Positions 24,379 through 32,739 of a DNA stretch of 32,814 nucleotides are shown piece by piece. Both the position numbers and the translations under genes were made by a program. Location: positions 1 through 32,814 of the forward strand of contig JACQUW010000072.1 in NCBI GenBank assembly GCA_016210115.1, in the 5' to 3' direction. This DNA comes from Deltaproteobacteria bacterium. Lineage in GTDB: Bacteria; Desulfobacterota; Binatia; UBA9968. The first letter of the stretch is position 1; each line of letters starts with the position of its first letter. Below the pieces are notes generated by a model, which was given only the letters and a program-made list of their open reading frames with translations, did not search any database and was not told the DNA's origin.

Positions 24379-24515
24379 TTTACGCCTCCTCTCGGGAAAG
24401 GAATCTCCCTTTATCTGTGATTCGCAATTACCGAATCCTCGGGCTGCTCAAATGTAGTGCACGATCTGTGCCGAAAAATTTGCTCTAAGTCGTGGGCCGG
24501 TTTGGAAGCGATTTT

Positions 24516-25847
24516 TCACGATTGCGAAGAAGAGGACAGGCTGGAATCGCAGGAATGAGACGAGTCGGGTACTCCTGAGGCTTCAAGCTTGGCGCGAGCC
24601 TTCTCATAACCCATTCTCAAAAGCGGGGTGAGGAGTATCCAGACAAAAATCAGCGCCACGCAAATAAAATGCACATAGGCAACGTATGCATTTAGCGAGA
24701 AGAGACTATACAACAGAATAATAAACCCGGCGATTGCATCCCCGGTTCTTTCAACTACCACATCCAGAAAGGTCTTGATCGTTTTTGTCGCTTGCGCGGG
24801 GAGCGCCATGTATACAATTTCCATGCTGCTCCGGTGGATGCTGTTGCGCAACGATGCGTCGGCCATTCGCGTCAGCGCCGCCGCCAGAAGGCTGGGCCAG
24901 ATCATAATAGCCAGCGAGCCGGTGAGAAGGGCTCCGGGAGTCACGTAAAGGCCGGGCCTCAGACCGAACACAGTGAGGATCTTCCCGGTGAGAACGATCT
25001 GGGCAAAAAAAGTGGCGACGCTAAGCCAGCCGTAATAAGAACTGAAGAAGCCCGCAAGAGCCTGCCGGGAAGCGTAAATCTCCTTGGCCGAGGTCTTGAA
25101 CTGAAAGTCGATCATCGTCGATACGACGACCGACACCAGGATTACGGCCGCGATCAGTTTGAGATGCGCAGAGCGGGCGAGAAGCTGACGGATACTGCTA
25201 GCGCGAGCTTCCGCCGGTTTTTGACCGGTCCCGAAGTCCCTTTTGTAAATTGTTTCTTTGAGCCGGCGTTCCGCCGCAAAGACCAACACGGAAGCCGCTG
25301 TATAGAGGACTCCGGTGCACCAGAGCAGGTGATTACTTTCGAGTGAGAGATGCAGCGACCATTTTACCCCGAAAGCGGCGGCAACTCCGCCAATTGTCCC
25401 TCCCGCGGTAAGGATGCCGAATGATCGCTTGCCTTCTTCCGGGGTGAAGATGTGGTTCGCCAGGGTCCACAACTGCGCCACTGCAACGGCGTTGACGATA
25501 GCCGACCAGATGTAAAAGGCGTAGTGGCTCCAGCCGGGATCGAAGTAGGTTAAAACAATCCAAAAGAAGACTACATTCGAGATGATGATCGCGTTTGTCG
25601 CGATAATAACCCGGATGAGAGAGAGGTTCGCTGTGTATTTCGTGTAGGTGGCGATGATCACACCGGCCAGGAAGGCGACCAGGATGTAAAGATAGGGCAG
25701 CTCGGATACGGAATGTTGGCCAAGAAATATGCTGTCGCGGAGGATTTTGATGAGCGTATTGGCCGCTATCAGAAAAAAGAGCAAAAAGGCCACGACGCCG
25801 ACGCGATAAGCTTCCCCGGATCGGATATCCAATAAGCGCGATGCCAT
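24516..25847 (-). CDS. Npt1/Npt2-type nucleotide (ATP/ADP) carrier-like membrane protein
   Basis: This 443-residue integral membrane protein has about twelve transmembrane segments. The preferred start is ATG 25847 (MASRLLDIRSGE); a longer frame to 25904 adds a basic stretch. The first helix region GVVAFLLFFLIAANTLIKILRDSIFL, in its parts (FLLFFLIAANTLIK and LRDSIFL), matches the NTP/NDP-exchange (Npt1/Npt2) branch, as do FGILTAGGTIGGVAAAFG and RMADASLRNSIHRSSMEIVY. Relatives in intracellular bacteria import host ATP. In free-living bacteria the substrate is unknown and related proteins are usually filed under MFS. It is probably last in the metal operon, 78 bases after a small membrane-protein gene. 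The C-terminus is Ser-rich. Confidence 0.8.
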   Translation of the reverse strand: MASRLLDIRSGEAYRVGVVAFLLFFLIAANTLIKILRDSIFLGQHSVSELPYLYILVAFLAGVIIATYTKYTANLSLIRVIIATNAIIISNVVFFWIVLTYFDPGWSHYAFYIWSAIVNAVAVAQLWTLANHIFTPEEGKRSFGILTAGGTIGGVAAAFGVKWSLHLSLESNHLLWCTGVLYTAASVLVFAAERRLKETIYKRDFGTGQKPAEARASSIRQLLARSAHLKLIAAVILVSVVVSTMIDFQFKTSAKEIYASRQALAGFFSSYYGWLSVATFFAQIVLTGKILTVFGLRPGLYVTPGALLTGSLAIMIWPSLLAAALTRMADASLRNSIHRSSMEIVYMALPAQATKTIKTFLDVVVERTGDAIAGFIILLYSLFSLNAYVAYVHFICVALIFVWILLTPLLRMGYEKARAKLEASGVPDSSHSCDSSLSSSSQS

Positions 25848-25925
25848 TCTAAGTGTTTGTTTGCAGAGACCGGCTCCGCGAAGCGGCGCCTGCCCTCTTG
25901 TCATTCCTAATACCGGCCCGCCGGG

Positions 25926-26366
25926 TTATTGCTTCCCCGTCCTATTCGAGCTTTTTACGGGCCTTGAAAGGCGCAAAACCAGTAACGGTAGTAGTAACCA
26001 CTGGACTACGGGGAGGACACCGATGCTGCCCGCCATCGGCATCCATTGGCTGTAGGCCCAGTTCTGGGCCACAGAGACATTATAGTGCTCGCTGAGTATG
26101 GTATAGGAAATGCCAATAATGACAAACACTGCAGATGGCATTACCCCGGCCTTGCTTAGCCAGGAACGCCCCCAGAGGAGAGACAGAGCCCAGAAGGCCG
26201 CAAGCAGAATCAAAACATCCCCAATCGAGCAGTGGATTCGGTTGTAAGCGACCGTGGTCCAGAGCTCCGTGAAAGTGTCCATGTAGAAAGGGGACTGAAG
26301 AAATTCCCACGCGAGCGAGAGGGGAAAACCGAATGCTAGAATTCTTATTTCAGGGAGTTTTAGCAT
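25926..26366 (-). CDS. Four-to-five-helix membrane protein of unknown function
   Basis: This 146-residue protein is strongly hydrophobic, with about four predicted membrane helices (around residues 7-30, 45-65, 75-95 and 110-132). A conserved-looking polar loop reads WEFLQSPFYMDTF, and HYNVSVAQNWAYSQWMP precedes the last helix. I recognise this as a conserved hypothetical family with no function known to me. Its start overlaps the methyltransferase gene end by 17 bases, which implies co-translation; no ribosome site is visible. Confidence 0.65.
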   Translation of the reverse strand: MLKLPEIRILAFGFPLSLAWEFLQSPFYMDTFTELWTTVAYNRIHCSIGDVLILLAAFWALSLLWGRSWLSKAGVMPSAVFVIIGISYTILSEHYNVSVAQNWAYSQWMPMAGSIGVLPVVQWLLLPLLVLRLSRPVKSSNRTGKQ

Positions 26367-27051
26367 CGGAGGATTTGGCCTTCTTCCTGAGCGTTACACG
26401 AAAGAGTTCTCTCGGCAGCCGGCCCTCTTCAAATTGATCAACGCTAACAATCTCATAGCCTTTTGCCAAATGCGCTACTTTTCCCTTGCTGAAAAAATGC
26501 ACGATAAATCCGCGTACCTCATACATGTCCTCGCCTCTATGGATCCCGGTTTTATAATCCGGATCATTCGTGTGTCTGACAGTGTAAATGTTGAGTCCAC
26601 CTGGTTTCAAGACTCGCCGGATCTCTTCTGAAAGAGATTCGAGTTCGGCCGTAGTTAACGCCATGCAATATAGCATGTGTGAATAGCAGGCATCGAAAGT
26701 TTCATCGTTAAAAGGAAGACGGTTCCTGACATCGTGCCGTATGGCGCTGACTAACTTGGCCAGACCCAACGCCCGCGCCTTTCGCAAGATGTCTTTAAGG
26801 CCGCTTTCACTATAGTCCAACGCATAAATCTCGAAACCGTTTTGTGCAAAAAAGAGCGTATCCCGGCCCTGACCGGCGCCCAGCTCGAGAATGTTCTTTT
26901 GGCTTTCTTTTTTGAAGATCTCGGCCGCGTAACGCGCAGGAGCGCTTGCCTCCACGCCAAACATTTCCGGTCTTGTGGACAGAGTGTTTTCCCAATGCTT
27001 GCTTTGAGCATCCAGAACTTTCTTGACAACCTCTGAACTCTCTCGTTTCAT
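26350..27051 (-). CDS. Class I SAM-dependent methyltransferase (TehB-like)
   Basis: This 233-residue cytoplasmic methyltransferase has the SAM-binding motif I ILELGAGQGRDTLFFAQNG at about 55-72. Motif II is an acidic residue after the second strand (YALDYSESGLKDI), and RHDVRNRLPFNDETFDACYSHM carries motifs III and IV. This spacing, with GRDT after the glycine loop, is typical of the TehB/tellurite-resistance and related metalloid or thiol methyltransferases. Lying inside a metal operon, a role in metal(loid) or thiol methylation is possible but not shown. It starts nine bases after the ICMT-like gene and overlaps the following membrane-protein gene. Confidence 0.8.
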   Translation of the reverse strand: MKRESSEVVKKVLDAQSKHWENTLSTRPEMFGVEASAPARYAAEIFKKESQKNILELGAGQGRDTLFFAQNGFEIYALDYSESGLKDILRKARALGLAKLVSAIRHDVRNRLPFNDETFDACYSHMLYCMALTTAELESLSEEIRRVLKPGGLNIYTVRHTNDPDYKTGIHRGEDMYEVRGFIVHFFSKGKVAHLAKGYEIVSVDQFEEGRLPRELFRVTLRKKAKSSDAKTP

Positions 27052-27060
27052 GGCTCAGGC

Positions 27061-27714
27061 TCACGCCTCTTTTTCCTTCGCTAACCCACTTATCTGAGGA
27101 AAAAAAGCTGGGGTGACTTTTGCGTAATGCGCGTATCTCTCACCAAATTCGGCCAGACCGTCCTTTTCCTCACGCCGTGCCAACCGGACATACATCGTCA
27201 CAAGAATGGGAAACATGATTAAGGTGATGAGCGTAGGCCACTGAAACAGAAATCCAAACATGATGAGAATAAAGCCAATGTATTGAGGATGGCGCACACG
27301 AGCGTACGGGCCGGTCGTTGCGAGCTCATGCTCGCGCTGCGCGGCATAGAGCACCTTCCATGCCACGGACAGCAGGATGAAGCCGCCGAAAACAAGAATA
27401 TTGCTCAAAATGTGAAGCGGGTCAAAATGAGGATTGATCTTCCACCCGAGAAGCGTGTGCCATAGATGTCCCGCGTCATGGGAAAAAGGGTCGAGCCCCG
27501 GATAGCGGCTCGTCAACCACCCCGAAAGGAGGTAAATAGTCAGAGGAAAGCCGTACATCTCGACAAAAAGCGCGACGATGAAGGCGGAGAAAGCGCTGAA
27601 AGATCGCCAGTCCCGTTGGGTGCGCGGTTTGGTGAAGCTGAAGGCGAAAATGATGAAGATCAAAGAGTTGATGATGACCAAAGGCCACAGCCCGTATGCA
27701 GGTTCCCCGGTCAT
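27061..27714 (-). CDS. Isoprenylcysteine-methyltransferase-family (ICMT/PEMT-like) membrane protein
   Basis: This 217-residue protein has about five membrane segments and the C-terminal family motif RHPQYIGFILIMFGFLFQWPT, followed by REEKDGLAEFGERYAHYAKVTPAFFP; the RHPxYxG and E..L...FG..Y patterns bind SAM in ICMT/NnrU-type proteins. Bacterial members lack prenylated substrates and are often found beside copper and other metal genes, with unknown targets. Translation is strongly supported by GGAGGTGATC a few bases before the ATG. Its start overlaps the DUF2933 gene stop by four bases. Confidence 0.82.
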   Translation of the reverse strand: MTGEPAYGLWPLVIINSLIFIIFAFSFTKPRTQRDWRSFSAFSAFIVALFVEMYGFPLTIYLLSGWLTSRYPGLDPFSHDAGHLWHTLLGWKINPHFDPLHILSNILVFGGFILLSVAWKVLYAAQREHELATTGPYARVRHPQYIGFILIMFGFLFQWPTLITLIMFPILVTMYVRLARREEKDGLAEFGERYAHYAKVTPAFFPQISGLAKEKEA

Positions 27715-27947
27715 TTTTGATCACCTCCGCTTCCGTGGTGATGGTTTTCTCCGTGACCTCCATGGCGCCCGTGCATTAAGAAGTGCAGAAGCGGGCAGGC
27801 CAGCAGCAAGAGGTAAGGCAAGATACCCAGGAAATGCGCCCTGTGCTCCGTCCAAAGGAAAAAGGCTGCAATGGCGAGAAATGCAAGAAACACAAGGCCA
27901 CTTCGCGAGCGCAGCCAACTGCCCGCGCCGTTTCGTTCGTCACCCAT
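27711..27947 (-). CDS. DUF2933 small membrane protein with His-rich tail
   Basis: This 78-residue protein starts at ATG 27947 with GGAGGGAG upstream; the frame is open to 27977. It has two hydrophobic segments, SGLVFLAFLAIAAFFLW and FLGILPYLLLLACPLLHFL, followed by a tail rich in His and Gly (HGRHGGHGENHHHG). This is the DUF2933 layout, commonly found with copper-exporting ATPases. The CPLLHFLMH stretch and His-rich tail could bind Cu or other soft metals, but that is inference. It lies between the ATPase and ICMT-like genes. Confidence 0.85.
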   Translation of the reverse strand: MGDERNGAGSWLRSRSGLVFLAFLAIAAFFLWTEHRAHFLGILPYLLLLACPLLHFLMHGRHGGHGENHHHGSGGDQK

Positions 27948-27987
27948 TTTTCTCCCTCCGTTACGATCTAAATCCACCCGGGAAATT

Positions 27988-30414
27988 TTATAGTTGAAGT
28001 TTATTGAGCCGCAATGCGTTACTGATTACGGACACCGAGCTGAAGGTCATTGCGACGCTCGCTATGACGGGGCTTAACAGCAGTCCGAAGAAAGGGTAGA
28101 GCACTCCGGCAGCGACCGGGATTCCCAAGACGTTGTATATGAAGGCAAAGAAGAGATTTTGGCGAATGTTGCGCATCGTTCCCCGGCTCAGCCGTCGCGC
28201 CTTCGCAATTCCGCGCAAATCTCCCTTGACAAGGGTGACACCGGCGCTTTCCATCGCCACGTCGGTGCCGGTGCCCATCGCTATTCCCACATGAGCCTGG
28301 GCCAAAGCGGGAGCATCATTGACGCCGTCGCCCGCCATGGCCACCATGCGATGCTGGGACTGCAAAGTCTTGACTACCTCGACTTTTTGCTCCGGCAATA
28401 CCTCGGCCCAAACTTCATCGATACCCAGCTTTTTCGCAACGGCCTCCGCTGTTGTACGGTTGTCTCCCGTCAACATCACGATCCTTATCTTATCGGCATG
28501 CAGCATGCTTATGGCTTCAGGAGTGGACTGCTTGACCGGATCGGCGACAGAGAGCAATCCAGCGACAGCGCCGTCAACGACAACATACATGACCGTCTGC
28601 CCATCTTTTCTAAGCTCTTCTGATTGATCCCAGAGGTCCCCCGGTGCGACGCGCAACTCCTCTAAGAGTTTGCGGTTTCCGAGCGCCACGCGCTTTCCAT
28701 CCACGATACCGACGACGCCTTTTCCCGTGATCGAACGAAACTCTCGAGCATCCACGAGCTTCAGCCCTCTTTTTTCCGCCCCGCCCACAATTGCCGCCGC
28801 CAGCGGGTGCTCGCTGCCACGCTCTAGACTGGCCGCCAGGCGGAGGAGATCGTCCTCGCTTTGTCCCGGCGCGGCAACTGAGGCCGCCAACTGCGGTTTT
28901 CCGTCCGTCAGTGTCCCCGTTTTATCGGCCACCAATGTGTCTACTTTCTCCAAAACCTCCAATGCTTCGGCATTTTTGATCAGCACCCCGGCGGTAGCGC
29001 CGCGTCCCGTGCCGACCATGATAGACATCGGTGTGGCTAAACCGAGCGCGCATGGACAGGCGATGATCAACACGGCGACGGCATTGAGCAACGCGTAAGC
29101 CATTGAAGGCTCGGGCCCAAACGCGGCCCAGACGACGAACGTTACAATAGCGACCAGAACGACCGCGGGAACGAAATAGCCGGCTACGATGTCCGCCAAT
29201 TTTTGGATCGGCGCCCGGCTGCGCTGCGCTTCCGCGACCATCCTTACAATTTGCGCCAGAAGGGTATCGCTTCCCACGCGCTCCGCCCGCATCACGAAGC
29301 TTCCCGTCCCGTTGACCGTTCCTCCCGTCATGCGGCTGTTTTTGGTCTTCTCAACCGGAATAGGCTCTCCGGTGATCATCGACTCATCGACTGAAGTTGC
29401 TCCATCAAGAACTACTCCGTCCACAGGTATCTTTTCCCCGGGACGAACCCGCAGGCGATCGCCGGGCTTCACCCGGTCCAGAGGGATGTCTTCTTCGGTG
29501 CCGTCGTCGCGAAGCAGACGAGCGGTCTTGGGCGCAAGGCCCAGCAAAGCCTTGATCGCTCTATTCGTCTTGCTGCGCGCGCGCAACTCCAGCACCTGGC
29601 CCAGTAGCACCAACGTCGTAATAACCGCGGCGGCGTCGAAATAAACGCCCACCTCACCCATATGACCACGGAAGGATTCGGGAAAGGCTTCGGGAAAAAG
29701 AGTTGCAGCAAGGCTATAGACGTACGCGGTCCCAACGCCGATGGCAATCAGCGTGAACATATTCAGGCTGCGGTTGATGATCGACATCCATCCCCGTTGG
29801 AAGAACGGCGATCCGCCCCAAAGGACGACAGGACTGGCCAGGACGAGCTGAATCCAATTGAGGAACCGGGGAGAAACGGCGCGCTGGATCGGCTGTCCCG
29901 GAATTAAGTCGGACATCGCCAAAAAAGCAATCGGAGCGCTCAACGCAAGGCTAACCCAAAACCGCCGCGTCATGTCCAGAAGCTCGGGATTGGCTTCTTC
30001 TTCCAAAGTTACCGTTCTGGGCTCGAGCGCCATGCCGCAGATAGGGCAGGAACCGGGCTCCTGCCGCACAATCTCGGGATGCATGGGACATACGTACTCG
30101 GTTCTCACCGAAACCGGGGAAGGAGCCTCCGGTTCGAGCGCCATGCCGCACTTGGGGCAAGCTCCGGGTTTGGACTCGCGTACCTCGGGATCCATGGGAC
30201 AGACGTAAACGCCGGCCTCTGATCCACGCCTTTGAGGGGGTTCGGGCGCCTGCGTAGCTTGCTCGGCAGCAGGCTTGAGAAACTGCTCCGGATTATCCTT
30301 GAATTTCTCCAAACAGTAGGGTGCACAGAAATAGTAGGTCGTCCCCCCATGCACAAAACTGCCGGCAGATGATTTCTCATCCACCGTCATGCCGCATACC
30401 GGATCAATTGCCAT
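27988..30414 (-). CDS. copA: Cu(I)-type P1B-ATPase with YHS and two metal-binding N-terminal modules
   Basis: This 808-residue inner-membrane ATPase exports a monovalent soft metal, most likely Cu(I) (Ag(I) also possible). ATG 30414 is preferred over 30420 because GAGGAG is then seven bases away. In open-frame numbering: a YHS domain at 4-45 ([17 protein letters not shown]), then two tandem Cys-rich modules of the heavy-metal-binding-domain type at 74-97 and 110-134 (CPMDPEV..CPKCGM, CPMHPEI..CPICGM). These are followed by TGEP (351), CPC in the sixth helix (455-457), DKTGT (499-503), SEHP (536-539) and GDGVND (698-703). YN (762-763) and MTFSS (791-795) are the Cu(I)-type C-terminal helices. 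No classical HMA domain is present. It is the centre of the operon; no CueR/CopY-type regulator is visible. Confidence 0.93.
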   Translation of the reverse strand: MAIDPVCGMTVDEKSSAGSFVHGGTTYYFCAPYCLEKFKDNPEQFLKPAAEQATQAPEPPQRRGSEAGVYVCPMDPEVRESKPGACPKCGMALEPEAPSPVSVRTEYVCPMHPEIVRQEPGSCPICGMALEPRTVTLEEEANPELLDMTRRFWVSLALSAPIAFLAMSDLIPGQPIQRAVSPRFLNWIQLVLASPVVLWGGSPFFQRGWMSIINRSLNMFTLIAIGVGTAYVYSLAATLFPEAFPESFRGHMGEVGVYFDAAAVITTLVLLGQVLELRARSKTNRAIKALLGLAPKTARLLRDDGTEEDIPLDRVKPGDRLRVRPGEKIPVDGVVLDGATSVDESMITGEPIPVEKTKNSRMTGGTVNGTGSFVMRAERVGSDTLLAQIVRMVAEAQRSRAPIQKLADIVAGYFVPAVVLVAIVTFVVWAAFGPEPSMAYALLNAVAVLIIACPCALGLATPMSIMVGTGRGATAGVLIKNAEALEVLEKVDTLVADKTGTLTDGKPQLAASVAAPGQSEDDLLRLAASLERGSEHPLAAAIVGGAEKRGLKLVDAREFRSITGKGVVGIVDGKRVALGNRKLLEELRVAPGDLWDQSEELRKDGQTVMYVVVDGAVAGLLSVADPVKQSTPEAISMLHADKIRIVMLTGDNRTTAEAVAKKLGIDEVWAEVLPEQKVEVVKTLQSQHRMVAMAGDGVNDAPALAQAHVGIAMGTGTDVAMESAGVTLVKGDLRGIAKARRLSRGTMRNIRQNLFFAFIYNVLGIPVAAGVLYPFFGLLLSPVIASVAMTFSSVSVISNALRLNKLQL

Positions 30415-30462
30415 GAACATGCTCCTCTCTCTATCGTGTTACGCTCTCTGCAAAAGCCCGCT

Positions 30463-30894
30463 TCATTGCGACAGATCCCAGCGGAAAGAGCGCTCTTTGA
30501 CGCCGGCAATATCCTTGAGCACAAGCTCCAGTCTTTTGACTTCGCCCGATGGTCGCGGAAAAACAAGAACGACCTGGCGATGGTGTCCGCTACCCTTGTT
30601 CTCTACCCGCGTAAGTTCGTAAGTTTTGCCGGCCTCATCGCGCAGAAGGCTGACAGCCTTAAGGTCATACGCGTCGAGATCGACTGAGTGGGTATCCAAT
30701 GCTACCTGGAACCGGACATCCTCCGCGCTCTTGGGGTTTTGATAAATCACCTTAATTGTGACGCCTCCGCCGGAATTTGTTTGGGTTTGCCCGGAAGCCG
30801 CCGCTCTGCTTTCGCCAATCATAAACAGTCCTCCCAGTAGCAATCCCACTGATAAGGCAAGTGCCCGCTTGAGCATCACTGACCTGCCAACCAT
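30463..30894 (-). CDS. Exported small protein of copper loci, unknown function
   Basis: This 143-residue protein has an N-terminal signal peptide (about residues 1-32, ending SRAAAS) and AAAGGAGG five bases before ATG 30894. The mature domain has several strands, with VTIKVIYQNPKS, FQVALDTHSVDLDAYDL, then ENKGSGHHRQVVLVF and ending IAGVKERSFRWDL. This order is familiar from uncharacterised exported proteins encoded beside copper ATPases, but I know no function. The HSVDLD and GSGHHRQ segments could be metal-binding. It lies just upstream of the ATPase gene and is probably co-transcribed. Confidence 0.65.
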   Translation of the reverse strand: MVGRSVMLKRALALSVGLLLGGLFMIGESRAAASGQTQTNSGGGVTIKVIYQNPKSAEDVRFQVALDTHSVDLDAYDLKAVSLLRDEAGKTYELTRVENKGSGHHRQVVLVFPRPSGEVKRLELVLKDIAGVKERSFRWDLSQ

Positions 30895-30933
30895 GATGTC
30901 CTCCTTTGTTTTTCTCTCACTCCCGAACTCTCT

Positions 30934-31233
30934 TTACTTTTCCAAGCGAATCTTAACGATCTGGCCAGCATCAAAGACCGAAACAATTCCGTCTCCCTTC
31001 ATACCCGTCCAAGCGTTTTCCGCAATGTCCCTGGCGACCTTGTCGGCCTGATCGTCCGCCACAATGATCTCCAGTTTGTGATGGCCTCCGTGGATGAGCG
31101 GCTCGTAAATATGCCATTCCTCTCCATAACCGCGCACGCGAGAGACAGTGCAGCCTGTTACCCCAATGCCTTTCAGCGCGCGCGTAACAGGCTCTACCCT
31201 GGCCGACCGGATCACGGCCCATATCATTTTCAT
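30934..31233 (-). CDS. PII-like protein with shortened T-loop
   Basis: This 99-residue protein starts at ATG 31233 with GGAGG five bases away. The fold is that of PII: MKMIWAVIRSARVEPVTRALKG, in parts, opens like GlnB; IGVTGCTVSRVRGYGEEW is the T-loop base; KLEIIVADDQADKVARDI is the third strand region; and GDGIVSVFDAGQIVKIR is the typical C-terminal part. The T-loop is shorter than in GlnB (about 9-10 residues fewer), and the uridylylated tyrosine context YRGAEY is missing; GEEWHIYEPLIHGGHHK takes its place. No glnA or amtB is nearby. It lies between a copper-locus exported protein and an IscA-like gene. Metal or adenine-nucleotide sensing is likelier than nitrogen control. Confidence 0.82.
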   Translation of the reverse strand: MKMIWAVIRSARVEPVTRALKGIGVTGCTVSRVRGYGEEWHIYEPLIHGGHHKLEIIVADDQADKVARDIAENAWTGMKGDGIVSVFDAGQIVKIRLEK

Positions 31234-31367
31234 AGCAGCCTCCTTATTCTCTTGATTCTCTTGTGAGCCAAATCCCCAACCTGTGGCCATCAACCTGCTC
31301 CACTTTCTGACTTATCAAGCATCCGACGTGACGGGCCACTTCTTTCTCTGAAAAATCCAAAACATAT

Positions 31368-31733
31368 TCAGTTGGTCTCTGATTCGAAAATGTCGTGATG
31401 TCCGCAGGGACATTTTGCCGTGATATTTGGGTTGTTAACCTTAAATCCAGCTTCCCCGACGGCTTCCACATAATCCAGCTCCGCGCCCTTAAGGAATTTC
31501 AAGCTGCTCGGGTCGACGCAGACCTTGACGCCATTCTCCTCGAACACGGTGTCGTCTCCCGAAGGGCATTCCACCAATGCAAGCCGGTACGTATAGCCTC
31601 TGCCACCCATGCAGTGCGTTCGAACCAGAGCTATCCTCAAGCTACATCCCGGCCTATTGTCCGTGGCGAGGATGTCGCAGAGTTTAGAGGCCGCCTTATC
31701 CGTGAAAGTGACTATTGTTTTATTCGGATCCAT
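31368..31733 (-). CDS. A-type iron-sulfur carrier (IscA/HesB family)
   Basis: This 121-residue protein starts at ATG 31733 with AGGAGG eight bases upstream; the frame is open further upstream. It carries Fe-S clusters or iron to client proteins. The fold pattern VTFTDKAASKLCDIL, the HCMGGRGYTYRLALV strand (Cys41) and the C-terminal CPC (Cys108, Cys110) match the three cysteines of IscA. One difference from E. coli IscA is HCMGG where GCSG is usual, and the C-terminal CPCGHH has extra histidines. It sits among a Rieske gene, PII-like gene and Cu-ATPase gene. Confidence 0.88.
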   Translation of the reverse strand: MDPNKTIVTFTDKAASKLCDILATDNRPGCSLRIALVRTHCMGGRGYTYRLALVECPSGDDTVFEENGVKVCVDPSSLKFLKGAELDYVEAVGEAGFKVNNPNITAKCPCGHHDIFESETN

Positions 31734-31771
31734 AAGACTGTCCTCCTCTCCAAAGATCACCTTTGATTATT

Positions 31772-31993
31772 CTATGGTTTTGAAGACCCGTCTCGTCGTA
31801 ACTCACCAAATTCGTAAGACCCTTCCTTCAATCTTTTTGCCCGCCGACTAAGACGCGAAATCAGAGTAGTCAGCCCCGGCGCTATACTGACAACGAAGAC
31901 AACCACCAGGGTCAAAATGACAGCCACAAGAGCCACGCCAACCGCCAAGAGAAGGAACAACGCGATTTGCATTCCTAGGTGATTTCCATCCAT
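31772..31993 (-). CDS. Small single-pass membrane protein
   Basis: This 73-residue protein starts at ATG 31993 with GAGGAGAA directly upstream. One long hydrophobic segment (about residues 9-45, MQIALFLLLAVGVALVAVIL onwards) is followed by a basic stretch RLSRRAKRLKEGS and a short polar tail, so the C-terminus is probably cytoplasmic. I know no family. It lies between the Rieske and IscA-like genes and may be an accessory or assembly factor for either, which is inference from position only. Confidence 0.6.
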   Translation of the reverse strand: MDGNHLGMQIALFLLLAVGVALVAVILTLVVVFVVSIAPGLTTLISRLSRRAKRLKEGSYEFGELRRDGSSKP

Positions 31994-32053
31994 TTCTCCT
32001 CAACCTGCCTTCTTTTTAAATTTTTTCGTGGTTTCCTCTTGGATCCTTTGTCT

Positions 32054-32494
32054 TCATACAGCTTTGCTCACCACGATCTTGTCTCCGCGCACGTTAGCAG
32101 TGTATTGTTCCAGGGGCCTGGGAGGTGGTCCTGCGATATTTTTGCCGCTCAGATCAAAATGGCCGTTATGGCACGCACACCAGATATGGCCGAGGTCAGG
32201 TCTGTACTGGACGATGCAGGCCAGGTGGGTGCAGATAGCAGAAAACGCCCGGAGGTCTCCTTCCGATGTTCGAATCAAGATTCCCGGCCGGCTTCCAAAG
32301 CGGAAAATCTGCCCCGAATTAGGCTTGACCTCCTGAGGGTTCACCGGAAGAGTCACTGTCAATGCGGTAGATTGTTCCACTCTCGGTGGTATCAAATATC
32401 GGACCACGGGATAGACTATGGAAACAAAAAGCGCCCCAGCGCTCGCACTCAAGAACCAGTCCAGAAATTTTCTGCGGCTTACTTTGAAATTCAT
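32054..32494 (-). CDS. Rieske [2Fe-2S] protein with twin-arginine signal
   Basis: This 146-residue protein starts at ATG 32494 (AGGA upstream; a longer frame to 32539 exists). It carries a Tat-like signal (KVSRRKFLDWFLSASAGALF), a membrane anchor and a Rieske domain. Cluster ligands are Cys88 and His90 (CTHLAC) and Cys106 and His109 (CACHNGHF), with Cys93 and Cys108 as the usual disulfide pair. CTHLAC and CACH are variants of CTHLGC and CPCH. It would lie on the outer face of the inner membrane and take part in quinol oxidation. No cytochrome b/c gene is beside it, so its partner is unknown. Confidence 0.88.
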   Translation of the reverse strand: MNFKVSRRKFLDWFLSASAGALFVSIVYPVVRYLIPPRVEQSTALTVTLPVNPQEVKPNSGQIFRFGSRPGILIRTSEGDLRAFSAICTHLACIVQYRPDLGHIWCACHNGHFDLSGKNIAGPPPRPLEQYTANVRGDKIVVSKAV

Positions 32495-32548
32495 GAGTTT
32501 TTTCCTGCTTACTGTCTCTACAGTTAGCGGTAAGGCCACAATCCCCTC

Positions 32549-32710
32549 TTAATGGCAGCTTTTTCCTTGACCTTGCGATTCTTCCCCGCCACTCTTGTTC
32601 TGCCGGGAGCAGCGCCCCCCACCACAGCAGCCAAAACCCAGGGTCTGCATTCCAACGAAAACCAAAATAAGGGCAATCCAAAACCAGTTGTTCTGTACAA
32701 ATTCGACCAT
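32549..32710 (-). CDS. 53-residue Cys-rich membrane peptide
   Basis: This short ORF begins at ATG 32710 with GGAGG six bases upstream and ends at 32549, 54 bases before the Rieske start. It encodes one membrane segment (about residues 8-26, NNWFWIALILVFVGMQTLGF), then GCCGGGRC and a polar tail ending SCH. Such peptides, with a hydrophobic helix and a Cys/His tail, are common beside metal exporters. With its ideal ribosome site and position as first gene after a promoter, I regard it as real. A soft-metal role is inferred from the CCGGGRC motif. Confidence 0.65.
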   Translation of the reverse strand: MVEFVQNNWFWIALILVFVGMQTLGFGCCGGGRCSRQNKSGGEESQGQGKSCH

Positions 32711-32727
32711 TTTTAGCCTCCAATTAT

Positions 32728-32739
32728 TTTGTTAACAAA
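32728..32739. promoter_or_regulatory. Palindrome at the metal-operon promoter
   Basis: TTTGTTAACAAA is a perfect 12-base palindrome directly downstream of the -10 box at 32739-32744, overlapping it by one base. A repressor bound there would block transcription. The binding protein is not identified in the window. Confidence 0.4.

Noticed and set aside
31244-31471. Minus-strand ORF of 75 codons between PII-like and IscA-like genes
   Set aside because: About half of it overlaps the IscA-like gene, there is no good start or ribosome site in the free part, and no family is recognised. The 134-base gap may be a leader for the PII-like gene.
32319-32723. Minus-strand ORF of 134 codons
   Set aside because: It is out of frame with both the Rieske gene and the 53-residue Cys-rich ORF, which each have better starts.
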